Shown in pieces: positions 34,385 through 44,900 of a stretch of 64,000 nucleotides of DNA. Every line of letters starts with the position of its first letter. Position 1 is the first letter of the stretch. The translations under genes were made by a program, and so were the position numbers. Source of the DNA: CAYHVK01 sp964360255 (GTDB taxonomy: Bacteria > Bdellovibrionota > Bdellovibrionia > Bdellovibrionales > UBA1609); contig CAYHVK010000010.1 in the NCBI GenBank assembly GCA_964360255.1, positions 62,001-126,000 of the forward strand, in the 5' to 3' direction. A model generated the notes under the pieces. The model was not told the DNA's origin. It did not search any database and was given only the letters and a program-made list of their open reading frames with translations.

Positions 34385-35872
34385 TTACATTAGAGTATTA
34401 AGTGCGTTAGATACGTATTGATAAATTGGACTTGTGAATAAGCCACAAAGTAAAACGAATGCGGCCATCAAAGTTACGGTCACATGACTCAGTTTATAAT
34501 GAGAAGCCACTGATACGCCTGGCTCATCTTTCATATACATAAGTACGATTGGACGTAAGTAATAGTACACGCTGATAGCTGAGGCGATCATGCCCCACAC
34601 TGCAAGCCAGAAGAAGCCTTGCTTGATGGCGGCCGAGAAAATAAAAAGTTTACCGAAGAAACCCACTGTTGGCGGAAGCCCGGCAAGACTTAATAAGAAA
34701 ATAGTAAAGCAGAAGGCCGCCCACGGATTGCGTTTCGCTAAGCCACTTAAATCATCGACCAAGATAATTGAATCGTGTTCTTTTTCTAGAAGACAAACTA
34801 CACCGAGCGCACCGATTGTCATAATCGCATAAGACATAACATAGAAAACTACGCCTGAAGCTCCTAAGAAATTTGTTCCGCCAACAGCTGAAGCAATGAT
34901 TCCCATAAGTGCATAACCTGAATGCGCGATACTTGAGTACGCGAGCATTCTCTTCAAGCTGTTCTGTAGAATCGCCGCGATATTACCCGCAAGCATAGTA
35001 AATACAGCTAACCACTGGAGAACTTCAATGAAGTTACCCGTAAGCTCCGTTGCCAAATAATCACCTGCTACTAGGCGAAGGAAGGCAATAAACGTTACAA
35101 GCTTTACACCTGATGCCATATAAGCTGTCACCGGCGTTGGTGAACCCTCATACACATCGGGAGTCCATGCATGGAACGGAACAATGGCAACTTTGAAACA
35201 GAAGCCGAGAATCGTAAGCACGATACCCATTAAGAAAATATAGCTCGCGGCCGAAAGCTCCGGAGCGATTTCCATAATCTCATTAATATAAGTCGTTTGA
35301 GCCGAACCGAAGATTAGCGCTACACCGTACAAGAAGATCGCAGAAGCGAAGCTTCCAAGTAAAAAATATTTGAAGGCCGCTTCTTTCGACATTCTCTCTT
35401 CGTGGCTAAGAGCAATAAGTAGGTAAAGACAAAGCGACATGATCTCGATACCAATAAACGTCACGATCAAGTCGTTCGACCAAGAGAGCACCATCATTCC
35501 CACTGATGCATTCATCATGAGGAAAATAAATTCGCTGAATTGGTGTCCATTAGTTGCGTTGTGTTCACGAGCTAAAATTAAGCACAGGCCTGTGATCGCG
35601 ATAATCATGAGGGTAGAGAATGTTGCAAGACCATCTAGCACAAGCGCGTTCGCGAAGTAGTAAGAGCCCGTAGCTCCTGAGCCAATAACAACGGCCAAAA
35701 CTGCTGCGCCGATAAGTCCGATTAAAGCGTAAACAAGCGAAGCGAGTGTGTTCGGCTCTTGGTTTCCGCGGAAAACTTTAATTGTCAGGGGCACTAAGCT
35801 AGCGAAGAAAACGGCCAGAGCTGGCGTCACACATAAAAGATCTTCAATTTTGAAATCAATTGCGATTTGCAT
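34385..35872 (-). CDS. nuoN: NADH-quinone oxidoreductase subunit N
   Basis: The 495-residue membrane protein is an antiporter-like proton channel of complex I. It has about 14 hydrophobic helices, the helix-7 lysine segment in AIVPFHAWTPDVYEGSPTPVTAYM, and RMLAYSSIAHSGYALMGI, which are hallmarks of NuoN. It is the last gene of the nuoA-H-J-K-L-M-N operon and starts two bases after nuoM. Confidence 0.95.
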   Translation of the reverse strand: MQIAIDFKIEDLLCVTPALAVFFASLVPLTIKVFRGNQEPNTLASLVYALIGLIGAAVLAVVIGSGATGSYYFANALVLDGLATFSTLMIIAITGLCLILAREHNATNGHQFSEFIFLMMNASVGMMVLSWSNDLIVTFIGIEIMSLCLYLLIALSHEERMSKEAAFKYFLLGSFASAIFLYGVALIFGSAQTTYINEIMEIAPELSAASYIFLMGIVLTILGFCFKVAIVPFHAWTPDVYEGSPTPVTAYMASGVKLVTFIAFLRLVAGDYLATELTGNFIEVLQWLAVFTMLAGNIAAILQNSLKRMLAYSSIAHSGYALMGIIASAVGGTNFLGASGVVFYVMSYAIMTIGALGVVCLLEKEHDSIILVDDLSGLAKRNPWAAFCFTIFLLSLAGLPPTVGFFGKLFIFSAAIKQGFFWLAVWGMIASAISVYYYLRPIVLMYMKDEPGVSVASHYKLSHVTVTLMAAFVLLCGLFTSPIYQYVSNALNTLM

Positions 35873-35874
35873 AG

Positions 35875-37449
35875 TTAGTTTCCTTCTGCTTCTACTGCTG
35901 CTGCCACCGGAGCTTTTACGCTCGGTGCTTGGTGGCCATCTACTGTCAGTTCGTATTTATAGCGATTTTCAATAATGCTATCGATGCTCGCCTTAGTTTT
36001 ATCTAAGAAAATATTTGGGAATAAACCCATAACGAAAATAAGAACGATCAGTGGCGAAAGCGTCAAAATTTCGCGCGTGTTAAGATCAAGTCCTTCTTTA
36101 TGTTCAAGAACTGTTCCGGCCTCTTCACCGTAGAACACTTTCTTCACCATCCAAAGCATGTAAGCAGCACCCAAAACAACACCCGTTACAGCAAAGAGCG
36201 CTGTGATTGGGCTGGCTTGATATGTGCCCATCAAGATTAAGAATTCACCAATAAAACCATTTGTCATCGGCACAGCAATGCTCGAAAGCGTAACGATTAA
36301 GAAAAGAATCGTGAAGATCGGAGCCGCCGAAGCTAAGCCGCCGTAGTTTTTAATTTCACGCGTGTGTGTGCGCTCGTAAATCATACCAACAAGCAAGAAG
36401 AGTGCGCCTGTGCTCACACCGTGATTGAGCATTTGATAAAGGCCACCAGTTAAGCCGTGGGCATTCATCGCGAACAAACCAAGAATGATATAGCCCATGT
36501 GCGACACTGATGAGTACGCCACAAGCTTTTTGATATCGGGCTGAACCATGGCCACTAACGCTCCATAAATAATTCCGACAGAACCAATGAAGAAGAAAAT
36601 CCAAGCATAGTGTTCAGCTGCTTCTGGGAAAACCGGAATTACTAAACGAAGAAGGCCGTAGGTGCCCATTTTCAAAAGAACACCGGCAAGAATAACTGAA
36701 CCTGGAGTTGGGGCTTCAACGTGGGCATCGGGCAGCCATGTGTGGAGCGGGAACACCGGGCATTTAATTGCAAATGCGAAGGCAAAAGCAAAGAAGAGAA
36801 CGGTTTGAGTATTGAGGAAATCCCCTGCAACAAATGGAATATTAATTTTATAGAAGTCGAGGAAACTCGCGCTCATCTGACCTTCAGGGTTCAGCGTTGC
36901 TGTCATAAACATCATGGCGATAATACCAAGAAGCATGAAGAGAGAGCCTGTCATCGTGAAGATGAAAAACTTAACCGTGGCGTAAAGGCGGCGGCTACCA
37001 CCCCAGATACCGATCATGAAATACATCGGAATGAGTGAGAATTCGAAGAATGTATAGAACAAGATCGCGTCCATCGCTAAGAATGTACCGAACATTGTTG
37101 TCTCTAAAGCCAAAAGAGCAATGCAAAAGCCTTTTACATTTTTATCAATGCTCGTCCAGCCACCAAGAAGTGAAAGCGGAGTTAAAAGAGCTGTCAAAAT
37201 CACTAACCACAATGAAATTCCATCGATACCAACGAAATAAGAAATCCCCCACTTAGGAACCCAACTCACTTGCTGAACCATCTGAAGGCCCGGTGTTGCT
37301 GAATCGAAGCCGGCGAGGATGGCCAAGCTAAGTAAGAAGATCAAGCTTGTCATAACCAGCGTCAGCGGCTTCATCGCCCGCTCACTCGGAACAAAAACTA
37401 AACTCAGTGCAAAAACTAGCGGCGCGAATATAAGTGCGGTCAGTAGCAT
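35875..37449 (-). CDS. nuoM: NADH-quinone oxidoreductase subunit M
   Basis: The 524-residue antiporter-like subunit contains the conserved glutamate region FFEFSLIPMYFMIGIWG, the FPLHTWLPDAHVEAPTPGSVILAGVLLKMGTYG block cut by helix 7-8 and KKLVAYSSVSHMGY. These fix it as NuoM rather than NuoL or NuoN. The C-terminal 25 residues are polar and Ala/Val-rich beyond the usual end. It sits between nuoL and nuoN with gaps of a few bases. Confidence 0.95.
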   Translation of the reverse strand: MLLTALIFAPLVFALSLVFVPSERAMKPLTLVMTSLIFLLSLAILAGFDSATPGLQMVQQVSWVPKWGISYFVGIDGISLWLVILTALLTPLSLLGGWTSIDKNVKGFCIALLALETTMFGTFLAMDAILFYTFFEFSLIPMYFMIGIWGGSRRLYATVKFFIFTMTGSLFMLLGIIAMMFMTATLNPEGQMSASFLDFYKINIPFVAGDFLNTQTVLFFAFAFAFAIKCPVFPLHTWLPDAHVEAPTPGSVILAGVLLKMGTYGLLRLVIPVFPEAAEHYAWIFFFIGSVGIIYGALVAMVQPDIKKLVAYSSVSHMGYIILGLFAMNAHGLTGGLYQMLNHGVSTGALFLLVGMIYERTHTREIKNYGGLASAAPIFTILFLIVTLSSIAVPMTNGFIGEFLILMGTYQASPITALFAVTGVVLGAAYMLWMVKKVFYGEEAGTVLEHKEGLDLNTREILTLSPLIVLIFVMGLFPNIFLDKTKASIDSIIENRYKYELTVDGHQAPSVKAPVAAAVEAEGN

Positions 37450-37456
37450 AATTTAT

Positions 37457-39388
37457 TTATCCTAAAAACATGAAAAAGATTGTTCCAACAATACCTAGCG
37501 CTATGTAAAGCGCGTACTGCTGCATATTTCCGTTTTGAATCTGGCGAATTCCCCCGCCAGCACTCTTCACTAAATCTGAAAGCCAATAAGTTGTCTTATC
37601 GATAAAGTTCACATCAACCTGCATCCACAAGGCTTTACTTGCATCGATGAGTGGATTAATCACGCCTGCGAAATAAGCTTCATCAACGTAATACTTGTTG
37701 TAGGCGGCATCGTAAATCGGCTGAATCGCCTTAACGACCTCTGCTGGTTTTTTCGGACGACGAATGTAGAAGTCATACGCTAGCACTGCTGATAGGCCTG
37801 CTGCGGCCACTGAGATTCCCATAAGTGACCACTCTACAACTGCTGATGGATGTCCAAGATCTACTTTTGTAATAAGCGGCTCGAGCCAGTGCTCAAGCAT
37901 ATTGCCCGGATGACCCGGAAGAATGGCACCAATCACGTGCGGAATTCCAATCCAACCACCAACAACTGATAAGATACCAAGAACAATAAGTGGAATCGTC
38001 ATTGTTGGGGGCGATTCATGTGGATGCACCGAGCTTGGAACGCGCGATGGGCCCCAGAAAGTAAGGGCCATTAAACGTGTCATATAGAATGCTGTTGTCA
38101 CAGCACCAAGAAGACCAATGAACCATAAAAGTTTTGACCCGAAAGGGCTGGCCCATGTGTACCAAAGAATTTCGTCTTTACTGAAGAAGCCGGCAAATGG
38201 CGGCATACCGATAATCGCAACCCATCCTAAGAAGAATGTGAAATGCGTGATCGGAAGATATTTTTTAAGTCCGCCCATTTTACGAATATCTTGCTCTCCA
38301 TCCATAGCGTGAATCACGCTACCTGAGCCCAAGAACATGAGGGCTTTAAAGAAAGCGTGAGTCATTAAATGAAAAAGTGCCGCGCCGAATGCTCCCACAC
38401 CACAGGCTAAAAACATGTAGCCGAGCTGAGAGACTGTTGAGTAAGCGAGAACTTTTTTAATATCCCACTGAGTAAGACCAATTGTTGCTGCGATAAATGC
38501 TGTGCAACCACCGATAACCGCAATCACCATCATCGCATTAGGTGCATAAATGAAAACACCATTCATACGCACGATCATGTAAACGCCCGCAGTTACCATC
38601 GTCGCCGCGTGAATAAGAGCAGAAACTGGAGTCGGACCTGCCATCGCATCTGGAAGCCAAACATATAATGGTATCTGCGCTGACTTACCTGTGGCGCCCA
38701 CGAAGAGAGCGAGACAGGCAAGTGTGAGCGGAGCTGTCCAAGACATCTCAGCCATTTTCGGAACCACTTCTGCTAAATCAGAGAATGAGATTGTTCCGAA
38801 TGTTGTGAAGAGAATAAAGATACCGATTAAGAATCCAGCATCACCAATACGGTTTGTGATAAAGGCTTTCATGCCGGCGGCAGCTTTTTCTGGATCTTTA
38901 AACCAGAAACCAATTAATAAGTAAGACGCAAGACCCACGCCTTCCCAGCCTACGAACATAACTAATAAGTTCTCACCAAGAACGAGTAGCAACATGTTGA
39001 AGATAAAGAAGTTGAGGTAGGCAAAGTATTTTGCCGGGCGTTCGTCGTGAGACATATAGCCCACGCTGAACAGGTGAATGAGTGTACCAACGCCGGTGAT
39101 GATCAAAATCATGATCGCGCTAATTTGATCGACAACAAAAGCAGCCGGAACATTTAAATTCGCAACCGTCATCCAGCGGAAGTATTCAACTCTGATCGTT
39201 CGTGCATCCGCTGGCATTCCAACAAGTTTTGAAACTAAGACGATAGCTGTAATAAAAGAGATGCCGATAGCTGTGGTTGCGATGACCCCGGCGAGAACAC
39301 CGTTCTCTGAGCGGAATCTAAAGCCGTTAATAAAAAACCCAACCAGAGGTGCGAGAATTAAAATCGAAATTAGGATTTGATCTGACAT
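37457..39388 (-). CDS. nuoL: NADH-quinone oxidoreductase subunit L
   Basis: The 643-residue protein has the 14-helix antiporter core with FVGWEGVGLASYLLIGFW, LYVWLPDAMAGPTPVSALIHAATMVTAGVYM and KKVLAYSTVSQLGYMF. An extra C-terminal part includes the region that becomes the long lateral helix along the membrane arm. The glutamate in GWEGVG and lysines in the helices make up the proton path. The operon position between nuoK and nuoM is standard. Confidence 0.96.
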   Translation of the reverse strand: MSDQILISILILAPLVGFFINGFRFRSENGVLAGVIATTAIGISFITAIVLVSKLVGMPADARTIRVEYFRWMTVANLNVPAAFVVDQISAIMILIITGVGTLIHLFSVGYMSHDERPAKYFAYLNFFIFNMLLLVLGENLLVMFVGWEGVGLASYLLIGFWFKDPEKAAAGMKAFITNRIGDAGFLIGIFILFTTFGTISFSDLAEVVPKMAEMSWTAPLTLACLALFVGATGKSAQIPLYVWLPDAMAGPTPVSALIHAATMVTAGVYMIVRMNGVFIYAPNAMMVIAVIGGCTAFIAATIGLTQWDIKKVLAYSTVSQLGYMFLACGVGAFGAALFHLMTHAFFKALMFLGSGSVIHAMDGEQDIRKMGGLKKYLPITHFTFFLGWVAIIGMPPFAGFFSKDEILWYTWASPFGSKLLWFIGLLGAVTTAFYMTRLMALTFWGPSRVPSSVHPHESPPTMTIPLIVLGILSVVGGWIGIPHVIGAILPGHPGNMLEHWLEPLITKVDLGHPSAVVEWSLMGISVAAAGLSAVLAYDFYIRRPKKPAEVVKAIQPIYDAAYNKYYVDEAYFAGVINPLIDASKALWMQVDVNFIDKTTYWLSDLVKSAGGGIRQIQNGNMQQYALYIALGIVGTIFFMFLG

Positions 39389-39389
39389 A

Positions 39390-39710
39390 TTACCCTTTTA
39401 AATGCTCAAAAAACTTGATGTTAACTTCTTTATAGCGCTTAAAAACTGCCGTCGCCAAAGCTAAACCTACGCCCGCCTCTGCTGCTGCAATTGTCATAAC
39501 GAAAAATACTAAAATCTGACCTGACATATTCGCCGTGTAATGGCTGAAGGCGATGAACGTTAAATTCACGGCGTTGAGCATAAGCTCGATGCCCATAAGC
39601 ATAACGATAATGTTTCGGCGAAGAAGAACTGTAACCATGCCGATTGTGAAAAGCATTGCTGAAAGAATAAGGTAGTGGTTCATGCCCACTGCCGGAAGAC
39701 TAAACCCCAT
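39390..39710 (-). CDS. nuoK: NADH-quinone oxidoreductase subunit K
   Basis: The 106-residue, three-helix subunit shows HYLILSAMLFTIGMVTVLLRRNIIVMLMGIELMLNAVNL, including the two membrane glutamate positions (one in GIELMLN, one in AAAEAGVGLA). The ATG at 39710 is chosen because AGGTGG lies five bases before it; a GTG at 39719 would put the AGG directly against the start. It overlaps the end of nuoJ by 11 bases. Confidence 0.94.
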   Translation of the reverse strand: MGFSLPAVGMNHYLILSAMLFTIGMVTVLLRRNIIVMLMGIELMLNAVNLTFIAFSHYTANMSGQILVFFVMTIAAAEAGVGLALATAVFKRYKEVNIKFFEHLKG

Positions 39711-40227
39711 GTGTTCCACCTTTTGTACGAGCTACGGCCACCACTCCAACAGCGATGAGGAGCAGGAGAATACCAAGAGCTTCAAATGCGAAAATATATT
39801 TAGTGAAAAGCTCAACTGCGAGGGCTTTTGTAGAAGCCATCTCAAGAGCTGGTGATGACGCGACCGTCTCCGCTTGCGGCACAAGCGTCCATGAGTTGGC
39901 GATTGCGCCGATCAAAGTACCGACGATAAACATTCCACAGCAAACTTTAAGTAGGCGACCTAAAGATCCACCCGAGAAAGCCTGAGTTTCTTTTTGTAAG
40001 TCGAACATCATGATCACCATGACAAAGAGAACCATCACGGCGCCAGCGTAAACGATTAATTGCACGCCCGCGATAAACGGAGCCTGAAGTTCAAAATACA
40101 TAAATGCTAAGCTCACCATTGTGATGGCGAGGCTTAGGGCTGAGTATATTGGGTTTGTGTTCATCACAACCATAAGTGCTGAGATTAAAATAATTGATGC
40201 GAGAAAATAAAAGATAAATGCCGACAT
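39700..40227 (-). CDS. nuoJ: NADH-quinone oxidoreductase subunit J
   Basis: The 175-residue subunit has five hydrophobic helices, with NPIYSALSLAITMVSLAFMYFELQAPFIAGVQLIVYAGAVMVLFVMVIMM as the core, typical of NuoJ and including the pi-bulge helix 3. The start at 40227 forms a TAATG overlap with the nuoH stop codon, which decides it; a longer frame would run back into nuoH. nuoI, usually placed before nuoJ, is missing. Confidence 0.95.
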   Translation of the reverse strand: MSAFIFYFLASIILISALMVVMNTNPIYSALSLAITMVSLAFMYFELQAPFIAGVQLIVYAGAVMVLFVMVIMMFDLQKETQAFSGGSLGRLLKVCCGMFIVGTLIGAIANSWTLVPQAETVASSPALEMASTKALAVELFTKYIFAFEALGILLLLIAVGVVAVARTKGGTHGV

Positions 40228-41384
40228 TATGCCATCCTTGCTAGAACCATGAAGCACGCCGTAACGATGACGTTCGCCAGTGCCCACGGCAACATTGTTT
40301 TCCAGCCTAAATCCATCAAGTGATCATATCTGAAGCGTGGAAGAGTCCAGCGCACCCAAACAAAGATCCACAAGAACACTAAAACTTTTGTTAAGAAAAT
40401 AACGTGGAATAAAAGAGCCGCCGCTACGTTAGCCATATTTGTTGTTAGGCCAAGGCTCGCAATTTTAGAAACAACAAAAGCTGGGTCTAATCCGGGGAGA
40501 TGATATCCGCCAAGGAAAAGCGCTGTCGCAATTGCTGAGCCCACAAGCATGTGGCCGTACTCACCGATGTAGAACATGAGCATCTTTAATCCGCCGTATT
40601 CCGTGTGGTAACCCACAACAAGCTCACCTTCAGCTTCTGGCAAGTCGAACGGAAGACGATTTGTCTCAGCGAAAATTGCGCAGAAATAAAGAATGAACCC
40701 GACCGGTTGATAAAAAATACCCCAGTTCGGAATAAACCATGGAGCCACAACTTCGCGGCCCATAAATGTAAAGCTAAGTGGGCCCGTTTGCTGTGCAATC
40801 ATTTCTTGGAAATCAAAAGTTCCATAGAGAAGAAGTACGCCCACCAGCGAAAGGCCGAGCGCCAACTCATAACTGATCATCTGGGCACTCGCACGAAGTG
40901 CGCCGAGAAGAGAATATTTATTTTGTGAGCCCCAGCCTGCCATGAGAAGCGCGTACGCTCCCAAAGAAGAGATGCCGAGAACAAAAACAATGCCGATACC
41001 GAAATGGAAGCTTTGGAAGTCAAAACGGTAAGGACCAAACATTTTCCCCATCATTTCGAATGGCTCGATCATGATTGGCATTGAAAGCGGAATTGCACCG
41101 AACGCGATCGCACCAGGAATTAAAGCAAACGCTGGGGCTGCGTAGAAAAGAAATTTTTTCCCTTTTTCAGGAGAGAATTCTTCTTTGAATAAGAACTTAA
41201 CAGCATCAGCAAGAAGCTGCGTAAGACCTAAAGGACCAACGCGATTCGGACCGAGACGGTTTTGAATGAAGGCTGATCCGCGACGCTCGACCCAAACGAG
41301 AATCGGAACAAGCTGCACCATCATTAGGAAAATGATGAGCATTTTAACTACGTTAATGGTTATTTCGAAAGTATCCTGACCCAT
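40227..41384 (-). CDS. nuoH: NADH-quinone oxidoreductase subunit H
   Basis: The 385-residue membrane subunit that forms the quinone site carries WVERRGSAFIQNRLGPNRVGPLG and the acidic loop ETNRLPFDLPEAEGELVVGYHTEYGG, both characteristic. It has eight or so hydrophobic helices. It lies 37 bases after nuoA and is directly coupled to nuoJ. AAGAGG precedes its ATG. Confidence 0.96.
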   Translation of the reverse strand: MGQDTFEITINVVKMLIIFLMMVQLVPILVWVERRGSAFIQNRLGPNRVGPLGLTQLLADAVKFLFKEEFSPEKGKKFLFYAAPAFALIPGAIAFGAIPLSMPIMIEPFEMMGKMFGPYRFDFQSFHFGIGIVFVLGISSLGAYALLMAGWGSQNKYSLLGALRASAQMISYELALGLSLVGVLLLYGTFDFQEMIAQQTGPLSFTFMGREVVAPWFIPNWGIFYQPVGFILYFCAIFAETNRLPFDLPEAEGELVVGYHTEYGGLKMLMFYIGEYGHMLVGSAIATALFLGGYHLPGLDPAFVVSKIASLGLTTNMANVAAALLFHVIFLTKVLVFLWIFVWVRWTLPRFRYDHLMDLGWKTMLPWALANVIVTACFMVLARMA

Positions 41385-41421
41385 GTTGCCTCTTACTATT
41401 TTTTAAAACAAATAAAGATGG

Positions 41422-41793
41422 TTATTCCCACTCGAGAGCACGAGATTTGATTTCCCAGATTAAGCCGTAAATAAAAATTAGAATGAAGAAGCCCATTGCG
41501 CCCAAGATGTAGAGACCGGCCCCGGCAGCTAAGAAGTCGCGGAAAGTCGCGGCCCATGGGTACATGAAGATGATTTCAATATCGAAAAGGATGAACAAAA
41601 TGGCCGTAAGATAAAACTTAACTGGAATTTTCGTATGACCCGTTGATTGTTCAGGAAGGCCGCACTCGTATGGTGCCGTCTTAACTGGATCAAACGGAGC
41701 CTTCGGGCCAAACAAACCTGCAACCCAAACGAGAAGCGCCCCAAAGGCGAGAACAAATAGAAGTAAGGCAATTACTGCAAACAGTGGTGTCAT
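41422..41793 (-). CDS. nuoA: NADH-quinone oxidoreductase subunit A
   Basis: The 123-residue three-helix protein contains KTAPYECGLP and KFYLTAILFILFDIEIIFMYPWA, the standard NuoA signature with the cysteine-bearing loop that changes conformation in complex I. It is the first gene of the operon, about 40 bases after the likely transcription start. The peripheral-arm genes nuoB, C, D, E, F, G and I do not follow it. Confidence 0.95.
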   Translation of the reverse strand: MTPLFAVIALLLFVLAFGALLVWVAGLFGPKAPFDPVKTAPYECGLPEQSTGHTKIPVKFYLTAILFILFDIEIIFMYPWAATFRDFLAAGAGLYILGAMGFFILIFIYGLIWEIKSRALEWE

Positions 41794-41839
41794 AATCGAA
41801 CCTGTGTCGACAAAGTTGTTTATTTACTGACGTCGATTA

Positions 41840-41868
41840 GTTATACAAATTGCTTATGATTAATCCAA
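41840..41868 (-). promoter_or_regulatory. Promoter of the nuo operon
   Basis: On the minus strand TTGGAT (41868-41863) and TATAAC (41845-41840) are separated by exactly 17 bases, a good housekeeping promoter. The start site would be about 40 bases before nuoA. This lies in the 126-base divergent gap shared with mfd, where no equally good rightward promoter was found. Confidence 0.55.
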
Positions 41869-41919
41869 CTCTTTTGAATACCCTCTTTACAGAAAGCTTT
41901 ACTTGACTCAATGAGTTAA

Positions 41920-44900
41920 GTGTCTAAATTTATGGAACTTACTCAGTCATCTACATCTTCTGTTGCCCCTTTGATGGTTGAGTCCTTTCCTCTCCGCTTA
42001 ACTTCAATTTTAAATCGCCAACTTGAAATTTCTGAGTCCGATATTCTCGTGAGTGGCAGTCACTCCCATCTTTCCCTCGCAATTTTATTAGCTCAGCATC
42101 CTGGTGGAGCGTTCAACACAGCCACTCATGTTCTAATTTTGCCTAATGAAGACGAGGCGCTGAAGTTAAAGCGGGCCATTCTGCAATTCGATCCGCAGAT
42201 TGATATTTCTTTTTTACCGGCATTTGATGTGGGCCCTTACTCGACGCTTCATCCCAATTCTAAGGTGCTTTGCGAGCGCCTGGGTTTCTTACATAAAGCC
42301 CGCAACGCAAGGCCTGGTCAGCTTTTCATCGCCACTAGCGAAAGTTTAATGCAGAGAACTTTGCCCTGCAAAGTTCTGAGCGATCTGACTTTTAATCTTA
42401 AGAAGAATGATTCTCTACCGGATGGATTAAACCAAAAGCTTTTGATGATGGGGTACACATCCGTACCTGTCGTTGAAGATGTGGGCACTTTTTCGATTCG
42501 CGGAAGCATCGTCGATATTTTTTCTCCCGCTTTCTCTGCGCCGTTTCGTTTTGAACTCTTTGGCGACATCATTGATTCCATTCGAACTTTTGACCCGGCC
42601 ACGCAAAGAAGCTTGGGCGATGCCGCCTCTGCCACTGTTATCCCCGCCCGCGAAGCTTTGTTTTATAACGAAAACCGCCAGATGGCGGCACAGAAACTTC
42701 AAGCCTCAGCGCAAGATCGCAACATTGATCGCGAAGAATTAAAAGAATTATTGCGCTCTATTTCTTTGGGGCAAAGTTTTTATGGAATGGATTTCTTGCT
42801 TGCGAGTTTTTATAAAGAGCTTGAAAGCCCTCTTGAATTCTTTAACGAGAAAACTTATCTGTGGAGAGTCGATCACGTCGATGCTCTTCAGGCGGCTGAC
42901 GCTATTCTTGCGGACTTAAAAAAACAATTTGAAGAGGGCGAGAAACTACTTATTCGCCCGAAACCCGATGAACTTTACTCGCGCTATGATCAGTTAACGA
43001 AACCTCTTGATTCCCGCGAAATACTTTTCGAGCGAATTGATTTTGCAGATTCCACACAAGACGCCGATGAAATCCGTCTTGAGTACCGCTCGTTTTCAAT
43101 TTCAGAATTTTCTGCCAGCTGCTTAGCTTTAAACAATGATCAAGATAAGCTCTTCGATTACGTTGCTAGAAAATTCACTGAGTGGAAATCACAAAACTAT
43201 CGCCTGCTCGTTTTTTCTCACAGCCGAACGCTAGCACAGCGTATGCAGCTTTTGTTTGAAAAGTGCGGCTTTGAGCCTGTTATCGCAAGCGAGAATGAAT
43301 ACCTTTGGTCGGATTGGCTCACTCAGCAGAGAGAAAATCCAAAACTAATTCATATTATACCTCGTGCTTTAGGTGATAGTGGTCGCTGGCCAGAAGAAGA
43401 AGTTATCTTCGTTCGCGATGATGATATTTGGGGTCGCAAGAAACCTTCTCGTCAGTATAAAAAAGAAGGAACACTAGAAGACCGTGTTCACGCCCTTTCA
43501 TTCGGAGATTTAAAGCCCGGTGATCTTATTGTTCACCGAGTTCACGGTATTGGTGTTTATGAAGGCCTTGAGGTCATGCCGATCGATGGCGTGGATTCAG
43601 AGTTTATTCGCCTTAAATATAAAGATAATGATCGTCTGTTTTTACCAGTTTATCGCGTTGGCCAATTACAAAAATTCAGCGGGCCAACTAACGATAGCTT
43701 AATTGATAAGCTGGGCGGAACTGGTTGGGCAAAAACTCAAACCAAAGTTAAAGCTCATCTACGTGACATCGCAGACAGCCTTTTAAAACTTTACGCTGCT
43801 CGTGCGGGACTTACGCGTCCGCCTTTTACGCTGCCAGATGAAGATTATTTTTCATTCGAAAATTCATTTCCTTTTGAAGAGACCGAAGATCAACTTCGCG
43901 CCATCAGTGATGTTGTTACAGATTTAACGAAAGAGCGTCCAATGGATCGCTTGATCTGTGGCGATGTGGGGTTTGGTAAAACTGAAGTGGCGATGCGGGC
44001 AGCCTTTAAAGTTGTCCAAGAAGGCAAACAGGTGGCTATTGTTGCGCCGACAACGATTTTGACCTTCCAGCACGGAGAGAGCTTCAAGCGGCGTTTCGCT
44101 AAGTGGCCCGTTACCATTCGTGTTCTCAATAGATTTATCTCAACAGCCGAAGCCAAGAAAACTCTCGCTCTTTTAAAGGACGGCAAAGTTGATATCTTAA
44201 TCGGCACACACCGTCTCTTCAGTCGTGACGTTCAATTTAAAGATCTCGGTCTTTTAATTATCGATGAAGAGCAAAAATTCGGCGTCACTCATAAAGAAAA
44301 AATCCGCCAGATGCGCGAGAGCGTTGATACTCTTGCTATGTCGGCCACTCCAATTCCACGAACGCTGAACATGAGTTTAGTCGGTATTCGTGATTTAAGT
44401 TTGATCAATACTCCACCTGAAGATCGCCTGCCGACTCGTACTTTCGTTTGCAAATACGACACCGAAACCATTCGCAAAGGTATTCGCAGCGAGCTTGCAC
44501 GCGGCGGACAAGTTTTCTTCTTACACAACCGCGTTCAATCCATTCATGAGGCCGCAGCAAAAGTTCGCGAAGCCGTGCCAGAAGCTCGCATAAGTGTTGG
44601 CCACGGCCAGATGGATGAACACGAACTTGAGAAAACTATGCTCGCCTTTTTCAATCACGAAATCGATGTTCTCGTCTGTACAGCCATCATCGAATCGGGA
44701 ATGGATATTCCAAAGGCGAATACTATTTTCATTGATAACGCACAAAACTTTGGCGTCAGTCAGCTCTATCAGTTGCGCGGTCGTGTAGGTCGAAGCAAAG
44801 AGCGCGCTTACTGTTACTTACTTGTACCGCCAGAGAAAAAACTCGATAAAGATGCACAAGAGCGCGTTCGTATCATCCAAGAAAACACAGCTCTCGGGAG

